NCBI RefSeq assembly: GCF_030269925.1
Contig: NC_085126.1
Location: forward strand, 8,496,501 to 8,560,500
Length of the DNA: 64,000 bases
Reading direction: 5' to 3'
DNA from: Bombyx mori
Taxonomy: Eukaryota > Arthropoda > Insecta > Lepidoptera > Bombycidae
Under the pieces are notes generated by a model that saw nothing but the letters and a program-made list of their open reading frames with translations, was not told where the DNA came from and did not search any database. Shown here piece by piece: positions 50,950-60,735 of the stretch. The number at the start of each line of letters is the position of its first letter. Within the stretch, counting starts at the first letter, position 1. The translations under genes were made by a program, and so were the position numbers.

Positions 50950-53900
50950 CTATGAGTGTTGTCCTAATATTTTCAAGTCTTTAATATGCCAAGTGCCTAT
51001 GTTTTTACCCGACATGTCTTCTAGGACGTAGACAAGTGGCGAGAGTTTTTCGACAACTTTGCACTTGATATATTTCGGTGCTAACTTCTTACTAAAATAC
51101 TTATCTTTGTCACTCAGGACGTAAGCGCGTTTATAAACAGTATCTCCTACATTAAATTCAAAAGGCTTTCTGCGTAAATTATAGTTAGCAGTGTTTTTTA
51201 CGTGTGCGTGATATAGAGATTTCTGAACTTGATCGAAGATGGAGCTCAAACACCCTAGGTTTTCGGCATACACATCTCGAGGTAGAAACAAAACTTGATC
51301 ACCCAAATCAATATCAGTATAATGAGAGCCACATACTACTAGTTCTCTGCCAAAGACAAGAAATGACGGAGTGAAACCAGTAGCCTCGTTAACCGAATTA
51401 TTAATGGCAAACTGGACACTAGGAATAAAAGTATCCCATGACCGATGATCGCTCTCAACAAACGTAGAAATACAAGTAATAATTGTTTTATTATACCGCT
51501 CTACGGTATTCACCTGGGGGGTATATTTTGGCGTGAAAAATACGTTTGGTATGTTATACTTTTTGAATAGTGCATTTGTATGACTACTAATGAACTGAGA
51601 GCCATTATCGAGAAAAATTGTTTGAGGCACACCATGAACGAGGAAAATTTGCTCTTCTAAAATTCGGACTATAATGTCTGAAGTTGCCTTTTTAATTGGA
51701 TAAATGTGACAAAATTTCGAAAAACAGCAAGTTATCACTAGAATATGGCAATTTTGTTTTCGAGTCACAGGCAAAGGACCCATTAAATCAATCGATAACA
51801 TCTGATACGGTCGAGAGCACTGCTTGGGGCGACCCATTTCTCCTAGAGTAGCATGGTTTTGAATTTTGTACTTGAGACAAGTGGAACATGAACCTACGAA
51901 ATTTGCTACGTCTCGATACATGCCTGGCCAATAGTATCTAAGGGCGATACGTCTGTAAGTCTTAAAAATACCCAAATGACCAGCAGTTGGCTCACTATGA
52001 TTCTCAGCAATGACAGTGTTTCTAAGTTCTGAAGGAACTACCTCTTTCCACGAAAATTCATTTGTGAGATAACACTTATTCTTACTACAACGGAAAAGAG
52101 CGTCATTTTTGATATGATAATTTGGATAATGTACAGGCTGGGTCAAACAATTATTATAAAGGGTCTTATACCAATCATCACTAGAAGTCGTGAGTGATTT
52201 AGCAGTAGTGATAGTATTGACCGGGACAGCTCTAGACAAAGCGTCGGGAATCACATTGTCTACACCGCGGCGGTGTTTGATTTCAAAATCAAACGACGAT
52301 AATCGAACTCCCCAACGTGCAAGCCTACCCGTAGGATTGTTCAAGGAAAGGAACCACTTAAGTGCGCTGTGGTCTGTGTAAACTGTGAATGTCTTTCCGT
52401 TCTCCAGATAGCAACGCCAGTGCTCGAGAGCCACGAGAACAGCTAAGGTCTCACGTTCGGTAATGCTATAATTCTTTTCGGCCCCCGATAAGGACTTGCT
52501 CATATACGCTATAGGGTGCTCTTTCCCGTCAATAGTTTGTGTGAGCATACCACCTATCCCATAGTTACTAGCATCTGTATGGACTTCGAAAGGCAGATCA
52601 TAATTTGGACAGGAGAGAACAGGTGCAGAGACCAAAGATTCCTTAAGTTTTTTGAACGCAGTGTCGGCCTCATCTGTCCACTGGAAGGGAGGTGTTGATT
52701 TTTTGTTCGATGTCAACCTATTAAGCGGCCCTGCGATAGTGCTAAAGTTTGGGACAAATCTCCGGTACCATGTTGCCGTGCCTAGGAACCGTTTCAAGTC
52801 CTTACGACATGTAGGAGTTGGGTAATTTAGAATGGCTGTAACTTTATCCGGATCAGTCCGCAAACCATTCGCGTCGACCACATAGCCTAAATATTTAAGT
52901 TTACTTCGAAAAAATTCACACTTTTCTAAATTAATTGTTAGATTAGCATGGCGCAGTTTGTCTAACACGCGAAGAAGAAGACTAACATGCTCATCAAACG
53001 TGCTACTTACTATTATCACATCATCTAAATATGCGAACGCCTTGTGATCCATGTTGCCAAACAATAAATCGACTAACCGCTGTTGCGTAGAAGGCGCATT
53101 GGTCAAACCAAACGGTGTAGTCTTAAACCGTAACGTCCCTCGTCCCGGAACGTAAAATGCCGTCTTGTCCCTATCTTCGAGTGCTATTGGTAATTGCCAG
53201 AAAGCCTTTGATAAGTCAATACTGCTAAGATAGCGCGCGTCTCGCAAGTTGTCCAATATCTCCGATATGTAAGGTAAGTTATAAGCGTCACGTTTTGTAA
53301 CAGAGTTTAGCTTCCTACTATCTAAGCAAAACCGTGGCTGACCATCTTTTTTAGTGACTAGCAATACCGGGGATTGCCAGGCACTCTCACAAGGCTCAAC
53401 TACATCAAGCTGGAGCATTTCGTCTACTTGCTCGACTAGGATTCTCTGTTTTTCTGGTGAAAGCCTATAGTAGCGCTGTCTCACAGGAGGAGAATTCCCC
53501 GTGTCGATGTGGTGAGTAATTAAGTTTGTGCGTCCAAGTCCTTTGCGCTCAAAAGATATTTCTTCAAACTGCCTGGTAATATTGTCAACGACGGCTTTTT
53601 GTGATTCATCCAAATAATCATACGAGCGCAAAAAATTTGTTGGGCTACCAACATCTAAATTAGCCAATGGAGGGCCGGGGAAATGAAGAGAACTTAAGTA
53701 CTTCGGACAAATTTTAAATGTGTGCCAAAAGTCTATCCCTAAAATAAGCGATGATTGAACTTCTGGAACTACGTGACTCTGAATAATATGGAACTGGTTT
53801 TCGAAATGCACTGGCATATTAATATAGCCTATACTTTTAAGATTTTGTCCACCAGCTGCAATAATAGTCAATTTATCATCAGTACACAACTCCAGCCCAC

Positions 53901-54000
53901 GACTAACTAATGCACTATGAGCATTGTTGCCTAAAATAGTAACCGCTGAGCCTGAATCCAAAAGGCCGGAAACTGTCAAATCGTGTATCTTAATATTAAC
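50950..54000 (-). CDS. pol: gypsy pol: protease, RT, RNase H, integrase
   Basis: A frame of more than 1,000 residues without a stop. Protease: SGLLDSGSAVTILG near the start. RT: RFCLDSRKLNSVTKRDAYN, SSIDLSKAFWQLPIA and FAYLDDVIIVS near residue 313 (YLDD). RNase H: VHTDASNYGIGGMLTQ and YTDHSALKWFL. Integrase: HLGIFKTYRRIALRYYWPGM with CSTCLKYK, then LSIDLMGPLP, IFLDNGSQFIS and NTVERYNKTI for the D, D, E triad, and a C-terminal domain with FNVGDTVYKRAYVL. All catalytic residues seen are conserved. The frame stays open upstream through the primer site into the LTR, so no natural start codon is evident. Confidence 0.95.
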   Translation of the reverse strand, partial: VNIKIHDLTVSGLLDSGSAVTILGNNAHSALVSRGLELCTDDKLTIIAAGGQNLKSIGYINMPVHFENQFHIIQSHVVPEVQSSLILGIDFWHTFKICPKYLSSLHFPGPPLANLDVGSPTNFLRSYDYLDESQKAVVDNITRQFEEISFERKGLGRTNLITHHIDTGNSPPVRQRYYRLSPEKQRILVEQVDEMLQLDVVEPCESAWQSPVLLVTKKDGQPRFCLDSRKLNSVTKRDAYNLPYISEILDNLRDARYLSSIDLSKAFWQLPIALEDRDKTAFYVPGRGTLRFKTTPFGLTNAPSTQQRLVDLLFGNMDHKAFAYLDDVIIVSSTFDEHVSLLLRVLDKLRHANLTINLEKCEFFRSKLKYLGYVVDANGLRTDPDKVTAILNYPTPTCRKDLKRFLGTATWYRRFVPNFSTIAGPLNRLTSNKKSTPPFQWTDEADTAFKKLKESLVSAPVLSCPNYDLPFEVHTDASNYGIGGMLTQTIDGKEHPIAYMSKSLSGAEKNYSITERETLAVLVALEHWRCYLENGKTFTVYTDHSALKWFLSLNNPTGRLARWGVRLSSFDFEIKHRRGVDNVIPDALSRAVPVNTITTAKSLTTSSDDWYKTLYNNCLTQPVHYPNYHIKNDALFRCSKNKCYLTNEFSWKEVVPSELRNTVIAENHSEPTAGHLGIFKTYRRIALRYYWPGMYRDVANFVGSCSTCLKYKIQNHATLGEMGRPKQCSRPYQMLSIDLMGPLPVTRKQNCHILVITCCFSKFCHIYPIKKATSDIIVRILEEQIFLVHGVPQTIFLDNGSQFISSHTNALFKKYNIPNVFFTPKYTPQVNTVERYNKTIITCISTFVESDHRSWDTFIPSVQFAINNSVNEATGFTPSFLVFGRELVVCGSHYTDIDLGDQVLFLPRDVYAENLGCLSSIFDQVQKSLYHAHVKNTANYNLRRKPFEFNVGDTVYKRAYVLSDKDKYFSKKLAPKYIKCKVVEKLSPLVYVLEDMSGKNIGTWHIKDLKILGQHS

Positions 54001-54004
54001 ATAG

Positions 54005-54022
54005 GCCCCACGTTGGGCGCCA
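54005..54022 (-). other. Primer-binding site, tRNA-Lys type
   Basis: The minus strand reads TGGCGCCCAACGTGGGGC, the complement of the 3' end of insect tRNA-Lys(CUU). One base separates it from the LTR end. Confidence 0.85.
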
Positions 54023-54023
54023 G

Positions 54024-54978
54024 TGCGACAACTGCTTAGTCTTTCCTTTAAAAAAAAAGAAAAAAAACTAGTGTCTCAGTTAAAAGAATATATATTACAA
54101 AAAAAAAAAACAGGCAGTTGAGCACACAAATTTGTAGGGTGTGGTTGTACGGCCGATCTGACTCTCCCTCTGTAGGTTACCCTCCTGAATTCCGGCAGCC
54201 AACGGACGTGGGTTGACCCGCTGAAGCACCACGTCTGGACTCCTGGAGGTTTCCTGGGCTGGCTAGATCACCAGGGTACGGGTTACTGTGCGGAGATGAC
54301 CTTTTCAGCACAGACGCAGATTATCAAGCGAAGCAAGAAGCGTGAAAGGCAGCAAGGCATGAACCCTGGAAGCGATAAGACCAATTTCACGAACTGGTTT
54401 ATCTACCTTCCGATCTGGTTGACCAACGAGAACTCGAGCAAGGTACCCACATCTTGTGGCGAGATTATCGTGGTAGTGGACAACCAGAACGGAGTAAATT
54501 CACAATAAAAAATGAAAGCAAAAAAAAACAAGTGAAATATAGCTGTGCATAATTAGCAAAAAAATAGAAAAGAAGTAATGCGTTAAAAAATAATAATATG
54601 CCATTTCCAACTCACCCTAAAAGCGGGGTCGAATCCGTTTATTTTAATCGTGTTAATATTAAACAGCACACGATATTGCTGTACTAAATATATTTTTTAA
54701 ATAAATTATTTGTAGGTAAGTCGTCTAGGTTTGAAAACGAACTTTAACTGAACTCGAATACAAACGTAAGACTAATAAGGAAGTCTAGTGACGACTGCCG
54801 GCGGCTGCGCAGTGTCTGCGCCAGCCGAACCTACGTCTCGGGGGGAGGTGGGAACTATTGTTCTCACCTCAGCGGTACAGTCGATAAAATAACTGCTTTG
54901 AACATTAATACTTTTGTTTTAAGGTTTTTTTTTATCTTTTTATTTTGCAGACAATTTCAGTTGTAACATTACGTTACA
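54024..54978 (-). repeat. 5' LTR of the young gypsy
   Basis: It is the partner of 49740-50693. It starts TGTAACGTAATG at 54978 (minus strand) and ends GTCGCA at 54024. Confidence 0.95.
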
Positions 54979-55141
54979 ACCAAACCAGTGTCTACTGACA
55001 GTGACTGACTCAGATTATGTTTAAGCATAGATTTAAGTTATGAATTGTAACTTGAGTGAAATTTATAAATTTATTAGCATTTAAGCATTTTTTTGTAAAC
55101 TCATGATCATCATCCACTCACATCTCTCTCGCCCGGGAATA
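54979..55141 (+). pseudogene. env end and 3' region of the outer element
   Basis: The env frame continues across the nested gypsy: PPVFT before and KPVSTDSD then TGA after it. About 130 bp of non-coding DNA leads to the 3' LTR, with ctcgcccgggaata directly before it, a weak purine tract. Confidence 0.7.
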
Positions 55142-55386
55142 TGTACGAGTCATGTATCGTACAGGACCAGCGCGCACATCATATTGCAGACCGATGCATT
55201 TTACGTCAAAGTCATTCATTTTCGAGTCAGTCCGTGTACCACCATCAGCAAGGCGTCGCGTACTCGCATAATGTCATTGTTATCATATAAATAATCATAA
55301 TCAGCATACTCGTATCAATAAACAATTAATCAGTATTGGAGTTGTTATCATTATCATAGCAGAGGGTTGTGCGGACAAACCGTACA
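55142..55386 (+). repeat. 3' LTR of the env-bearing element
   Basis: It is the partner of 47384-47627, with about ten scattered differences such as gcgcacacatc versus gcgcgcacatc. The direct repeat gttat follows it. Confidence 0.95.
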
Positions 55387-55749
55387 GTTATAATTTCAAC
55401 AACGAGCGAAAATAATATACGCGTTTGCATCGGGCAGCATAAAATTAAAATAAAAATACAATTAAAATCCTATTATTAATTATTAAAGGAAGCCGCAAAT
55501 GTTTAAGGCAGTAGGGTTATGAAAGCCATATTTTAAGAAATCCTCGAAAGTTATCAAGTATGTCATTATTACTTTGACATTTTATATTAGGGCGGTAGTT
55601 TTTAAAATTCATTTTACAGCTTGCAATTTTTTACATTGATGGCAATCTTCAGAAGAGTCTTTTCTTATTGACTCTTGTAATTAATTCAAATAAAAAGAGT
55701 CATAAGTAATCAATTAATAATAACGTGTGCTTCTCGAGACGCTCGACAG
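55387..55749. other. No gene seen
   Basis: AT-rich DNA without a credible frame or repeat copy. Confidence 0.45.
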
Positions 55750-55789
55750 AAGTGATAAATTCAACTAATCTAAGTTGAATTTATCACTT
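55750..55789. repeat. Perfect 17-bp inverted repeat, 6-nt loop
   Basis: Arms 55750-55766 and 55773-55789 (aagtgataaattcaact and its complement) pair exactly around aatcta. It directly precedes a LINE tail. Confidence 0.95.
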
Positions 55790-55794
55790 TTTTT

Positions 55795-55908
55795 GCCATT
55801 AAGCAGGCCGAATGCAGGCAGCATTGGAGGAAGCTGGTACAAAAACTGGACCAAGGTGGTCACGACCCTCAGTAATGAGGAAACGACAAAGAAGAAGAAG
55901 AAGAAGTT
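55795..55908 (+). mobile_element. RTE-like LINE 3' end with (AAG)n tail
   Basis: It reads ggtggtcacgaccctcagta and atgaggaaacgac and then repeats aag, matching the LINE end at 4550-4590. About 110 bp are kept. Confidence 0.75.
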
Positions 55909-56264
55909 GAACTATTTAATATTGAAATTATTTAACATGAGAAAAGCTTAGCTTATTACTTAAATTTTATATACATTAATATGATAATGTGAAGAAAGGT
56001 TATTTATTTATAAAATCTTTTATTGAATATAAAATATGTTTATCCTTAGTTACAATTCTTGAATATGTACATTAGAATTTTGTGTATTTGCATTATTAGT
56101 ATTATTAATTAATCCTATAAAAGTAACAACTGGCTTATGGTAGCTATAATAAGCAACGAAATCCTTACTCATTTTCTGTGAATTTCATAAATCGCAGGCA
56201 TCTAAATCATTTAACCGCTTTGAATGAGTGATCAAATAATCAATATTAATTTAAATAAAAAAGT
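55909..56264. other. No gene seen
   Basis: AT-rich sequence with no credible reading frame. Confidence 0.45.
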
Positions 56265-57382
56265 CATAGCCATGCTTTTTACGCGCTTTTAAAATATGGC
56301 GTTACAATTCATACATCATCATATCCGAAGGTGCCCATATTAATAGTGGCGCCTAGATGTTGCCAAATGTCGAAGAAAGTAATTACTATGAGAACGAACT
56401 AAAATCATATACGGTTTTTCATCTGGCAGCAAGAAATGGAAATAAAGCTACGCTAGAAACCCTATTAAAGGAAGGTGCAGATTTATAAGCGCGTGAGAAT
56501 GCGCGATGAGAATGGTGAGACACCGCTTTATATTCCTATTACTAAAGGAAATACCGAAGCTGTTGAACTTCTTATTCAACATGGCACTGATGTCCACTTG
56601 GTTAGTCCTAAGTGGGAAACAGGATTCACCCCGTTACATCGAGCCATTGTGAATAATAAGAAAGAAATTGTAAATATATATTAATATCTGGAGGTGCGAA
56701 TATTAATAGTGACGCTTGGAGATTACCGATTCATTACGCTGATTTAAGTGATTGTGGTGAAATAATAAAAATTCTGCTAGATAATGGAGTCTACTACTGA
56801 CATTTTTGATATGATTGACTCTTATAATAAATTCGAATATCGAAAAGTGATAGTCATGCTTTTTAAATATGGAGTAACAATTAAACAACATCATATCTTA
56901 AGTAAGCAAATAATTTTGACAGCTGTTGAATTAGGCTTTGTATGCATTGTCGAAAAACTATTCAAATTGGGAGTTTGTCCCAATACCGTTTTAAATAACG
57001 ATTTAATGTATAGCATGCTACACATAGCCTGCCTTCATCGTGAGAATGAAGTGGTTAAATTATCAATAAATAAAGAAGCTGGTGTGAATTGCAGAGACCA
57101 TCAAAGCAAGACACCGCTCTTTTATGCAGTACATAACAGTGATAGGAGGATAATAAAGATGCTGCTACGTAATCACGCTGATATCAATGTTAAAGCTCGA
57201 GATGGGCGAACCCCTCTTTCTCTTTCTATTGAAGATGTTGATAGCGGTATTGCTACGTTACTTTTAATGTTGCAGATATTCATTGTAATATTTATTATGC
57301 ACTGGATGTAGACGACGATGACGATACGGATGATGATCATTATTTTGAAGATTATGATGCATATTATAAACATCTGAACTAA
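56265..57382 (+). pseudogene. Ankyrin-repeat gene, duplicated and broken
   Basis: Ankyrin repeats of the G-x-TPLH-x-A type are seen: TVFHLAARNGNKATLETLLK (56410), ENGETPLYIPITKGNTEAVE (56511), GFTPLHRAIVNNKKEIV (56625), NINSDAWRLPIHYADLS (56700), LHIACLHRENEVVKLSI (57018), SKTPLFYAVHNSDRRIIKML (57105) and GRTPLSLSIED (57206). At least four frame breaks or stops divide them. A tail of Asp-rich residues (ALDVDDDDDTDDDHYFEDYD) follows to about 57382. The word set at 56265-56340 recurs at 56845-56910, so part of the gene is tandemly duplicated. Origin could be a host family or a transferred gene. Confidence 0.75.
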
Positions 57383-58025
57383 ACAAAGACCGTCGTTTAG
57401 TTGCAGAAATTTTGCAAAAACTATTTTGCCCATGATGAGTCTATTTTTTTATTTTTTTATTCTCGTCATTAAATGTTGTTCATTATTATTATTAGTTTTA
57501 GTTATATAATTTTTTCAATTTTTGTTTCGTTGTTTGTTATCATTTAAGTTTTTTTTTTTAATTTAAAATAAATTATTAGTAGTAGTAATGTCATGAATTC
57601 AAGTCAGAATAAAAAGTCATTAGCGATTAATTTTTTTACTATGTACCGAATGTATTCGACGATACCAAGATAAATTTCTAATATATTGTATGATGTTGGA
57701 ATATCGTTGTGAGCGAGCTATAAAACAGAATGAGCTATTCGAAAGCGGACCTGGGATTTCTATCTTCAACATTTTTTCAACGTTAACAATGTATTTTATT
57801 TTTATGAATATTATCATTTTTATTGTTATGATTTTTTTACTTAGAATTATAATTATTAAATTTTTTTTTGTTGTTTGTGTTCATTTACGTTTTTTTTTTT
57901 TATTTAGAATAAGCTATTAGTAGTAATTTCATTAAATTTTTTGCTTAGTTTAAAATAGGGTAATCATTTAATTAATAATAGAGGTTAAGATAGTCAAAAC
58001 CATGCAAAAAAATGACAATCTATAG
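57383..58025. other. AT-rich 3' region with internal repeats
   Basis: T-rich runs followed by tttagaataagctattagta recur at about 57895-57925 and at 63360-63385. The frame 57690-57920 is hydrophobic by composition. It may be the 3' untranslated part of the ankyrin gene family. Confidence 0.4.
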
Positions 58026-58561
58026 TGTTCTTGATTTGTGAATTTCTCAGACTGTATATCCTTTGTGATTTCTTTCTTAGGTGGTTTGTGAAGTCTGCCG
58101 TTAAATTATAAAATACTAGCGACCCGCCCTCGCTTCGCTTCGGAAACATTAAAACACACATGAAATCAAAAAAATAAAATAAAAAAAAACAATTAAAAAA
58201 AAGTAGCCTATGTTCATCAGGGACAATGTCGGCTTCTAATGGAAAAAGAATTTTTCAAATCGGTCCAGTAGTTTCGGAGCCTATTCGAAACAAACAAACA
58301 AACAAATCTTTCCTCTTTATAATATTAGTATAGAAGTATAGAAGTATAGATATAGACTATTAAATTCTTGTTGGTTTAATATGAAATAATTGTACATAAT
58401 ATTGCGCGTCTTGTAGCTGTTGAGTCCCGTTCAGAAGTGAAGGTGGTTGTGTGTTTTCTACGCGTTGCGGAGCTCGCCGGTCCGCCGGTTTGCCGCCCCC
58501 TCCCGCGCCGCGTTGCCTCCGTCTTTCCCGACTTCGCGAAAGAGGAGTTGATGCGTAAACA
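58026..58561 (-). repeat. 3' LTR of BEL, with Helitron inside
   Basis: It matches the 5' LTR except for 241 extra bases at 58118-58358. Purines (aaggcgggggccata) precede its start on the minus strand. Confidence 0.95.
58118..58358 (+). mobile_element. Non-autonomous Helitron, 241 bp
   Basis: It begins agcgacccgccctcgcttcg and ends near tataatattagtatagaag and tatagact, as in the small Helitron-type repeats of moths. The BEL 5' LTR at 63087 shows the empty site aaatactattaaattc. No target duplication beyond act is seen, as expected for Helitrons. Confidence 0.85.
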
Positions 58562-58615
58562 TATGGCCCCCGCCTTGGAAGCTCCAGCTTCCAATGAAGT
58601 AAAACAGGATGCTGA

Positions 58616-60091
58616 TTACGATATGTGTGTTGTGAGACTCTCGTTGTAGTCCTCTGCATTATGTAAGAGTGGGCAGATTTTTGAGTATGCCCGCTGTACA
58701 ATTCCAGTCGCCGTTTTGAGGTTAGCTACTCGGGATATGCTGTCTTTGCCAGGAAATGTTTGCTGCACTCGTCCAAGACGCCATTTGAGTGGCGGCAGGT
58801 TGTCTTCTTTGATTAGAACCAGGGTGTTCGGTACGATGTCTTCGTTGTCCGTTTTCCATTTAGTTCTCGTCTGCAATTCGGATATGTACTCCTTAGACCA
58901 CCTCTGCCAAAATTGTTGTCGGATTTGTTCCACTCGATCGTAGCGCGTCAGTCGGTGTGATGCCGTCGTCGTGAGGTCGCTGCAGGCTGGTGCGGTCAAC
59001 GGTCGGCCGATGAGGAAATGACCAGGGCTGAGTGGACGAAGATCGTTTGGGTCTGCGGACATTGGGTGTATAGGACGGGAATTCAGGACGGCTTCTGTCT
59101 GTGCCAATACCGTGCTGAATTCCTCGTAAGTTAAGTGCGAATTACCTACAACTCTTCGTAGGTGATGCTTACAAGACTTCACTCCCGCTTCCCATAAACC
59201 ACCAAAATGAGGCGAATAAGGCGGTATAAAAGACAAATTAATGTTGTCGTTGGCTGCTAGCGAGACAATTTCTTCGGAATTTTCTGTCAAGAATTGTGAA
59301 AATTCCTTCATAGCACCTACAAAAGTTTTAGCGTTGTCCGAGAAAATTTGAAATGGTTTCCCACGTCTAGAAATGAACCTTTTAAGTGCAAGTATGTATG
59401 CTTGAGTCGTTAAGTATGTGACCAAATCCAAATATACCGAGCGAGTGAGAAAAGAAACGATTAAAATAATGTAACATTTTTCTAATTTAGCACCTCTCCC
59501 TTTGCGGTTGAGTATAAACATTGGCCCCGCATAATCTACTCCACATCTAAAAAATGGAAAACCTGACCCCGATGGTTCTATTTCAAGTCTCTCTTTTGGT
59601 AAGTTACCCATTTGAATTGAAAAAGGTTTTCCAGTTATGCGCATACAGATAACGCAGGTATGTACGGTGTTACGAGCGAGATCGCGACCTCTCAGCGGCC
59701 ACCAGCTGTCGCAGATTGAAGCCAGTAGCAGCTGGGGCCCCGCGTGGAGTAGCTGTTTATGTTCATGCTGAAACATAAGGCGTGTGAAGCGGTGTTTAGC
59801 GCATAATAGTATGGGATGTTTTTTGTCAAATGAGAAAGTCTCTGAATTACTTAATCTGCCTGATGACTTAATGATTTTATCACTGTCCAAAAATATGTTT
59901 AAGAATGATATATTACGCGTAGGTTTCAGAGGTAAGTTGTTTACTAGTGCATCATACATAATCGGAAACGATTGTTGTTGAACCACTCGTGCCAAAACCT
60001 TAGTCGCATTGTCTAATTCATCCGTCAAAAGCGCGCCAGACTTCCGCTGTGATTTTGATTTTGTACAAATGTTATGAACAAATCTTAACAT
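58616..60091 (-). CDS. pol: BEL/Pao integrase and C-terminal domain (partial pol)
   Basis: A clean 491-aa frame. The zinc finger is AKHRFTRLMFQHEHKQLLHA then TCVICMRITG. The triad is FFRCGVDYAGPM, IFSDNAKTFVGAM and FGGLWEAGVKSCK. The end (LIKEDNLPPLKWRLGRV) is the DUF5641-like C-terminal domain of BEL pol. The frame starts in the region before the zinc finger, just after the deletion. The frame being free of stops suggests a young element. Confidence 0.9.
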   Translation of the reverse strand: MLRFVHNICTKSKSQRKSGALLTDELDNATKVLARVVQQQSFPIMYDALVNNLPLKPTRNISFLNIFLDSDKIIKSSGRLSNSETFSFDKKHPILLCAKHRFTRLMFQHEHKQLLHAGPQLLLASICDSWWPLRGRDLARNTVHTCVICMRITGKPFSIQMGNLPKERLEIEPSGSGFPFFRCGVDYAGPMFILNRKGRGAKLEKCYIILIVSFLTRSVYLDLVTYLTTQAYILALKRFISRRGKPFQIFSDNAKTFVGAMKEFSQFLTENSEEIVSLAANDNINLSFIPPYSPHFGGLWEAGVKSCKHHLRRVVGNSHLTYEEFSTVLAQTEAVLNSRPIHPMSADPNDLRPLSPGHFLIGRPLTAPACSDLTTTASHRLTRYDRVEQIRQQFWQRWSKEYISELQTRTKWKTDNEDIVPNTLVLIKEDNLPPLKWRLGRVQQTFPGKDSISRVANLKTATGIVQRAYSKICPLLHNAEDYNESLTTHIS

Positions 60092-60309
60092 ATACGCAAT
60101 AGCACGCCGTAATCGATTATATGATGAAAAACGTTCAAATTCAATAAATGACTGCGTTTGACTGACAGACCATTGACGTCGCGTCAGATTTTAATTCTGG
60201 TAGATCATTCTGGTCAATGATTCTGGTTGTATGTGTTTTTAATGATCTACATGACATACATTCTGGTGACATACGAAGCCAACCCATAACAAGTCGAATA
60301 AGTCCAAAA

Positions 60310-60735
60310 ATAAATTTTAGAAAACGTCAATCTGAAGGATTTAAATATTTTAGCGTATAGTCTTGTTGATCGGGTTGTATATTGTTAAGCGACTTACCTG
60401 AGCTTGATTTGACACTCGCAGCAAATACACCTCGAAGCTTAGTAGTCGTACTGTGTTCTCGTAACACACCGTGGTGTAGTAGAAAATAATGTGGCGTAGT
60501 GTATTAAAGTAATATAAAGTAATATAATTAAAGTAAGTCTGCTTATGTAGTCATTCACGAAATCGATATACATTGGCTTACAGTTAGCCGCACTACGTTC
60601 TAGTTTGCGCTCGAGTGCATGGAATCGGTTCTCAGCGATAATGAATGTATCGCCGAGCGCATCAGCTGATTCTTGTAAAGGAATGCGCACGGAAAAACGA
60701 CCCAAATCGTCGCGTTTTGTTGTGGTTTAGAATAA
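60310..60735 (-). pseudogene. BEL/Pao RT N-terminal fragment
   Basis: On the minus strand GRFSVRIPLQESADALGDTF then NRFHALERKLER is the conserved start of BEL RT, followed after a frame break by REHSTTTKLRGVFAASVKSSSG. The catalytic YxDD region is gone; the sequence jumps toward the integrase at about 60100-60300. Confidence 0.85.

Larger units (their letters stand above)
49740..54978 (-). mobile_element. Young gypsy with intact pol and no gag
   Basis: LTRs of about 954 bp at 49740-50693 and 54024-54978 are nearly identical (one clear G/T difference at 50627 versus 54912, and poly(A) length changes). The direct repeat acca flanks the element (49736-49739, 54979-54982). On the minus strand the 5' LTR is followed by the primer site and then directly by protease. 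It inserted inside env of the surrounding element. Close LTR identity points to a recent insertion. Confidence 0.95.
47384..55386 (+). mobile_element. BEL/Pao-like LTR element with env but no pol
   Basis: LTRs at 47384-47627 and 55142-55386 both run from TGTACGAGTCATG to AAACCGTACA and differ at only a few positions. The element is flanked by the 5-bp direct repeat gttat. A primer site tggtccttcgagccgga follows the 5' LTR. Inside are a gag-like start and an env, with no protease, RT or integrase of its own; the pol in the middle belongs to a nested minus-strand gypsy. Without that gypsy it is about 2.76 kb. BEL/Pao is inferred from the 5-bp target and from a primer site shared with the BEL at 58026. 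Confidence 0.8.

Noticed and set aside
57690..57920. 76-aa hydrophobic frame
   Set aside because: Built from T-rich codons in AT-rich repeats; no initiator context or family features.
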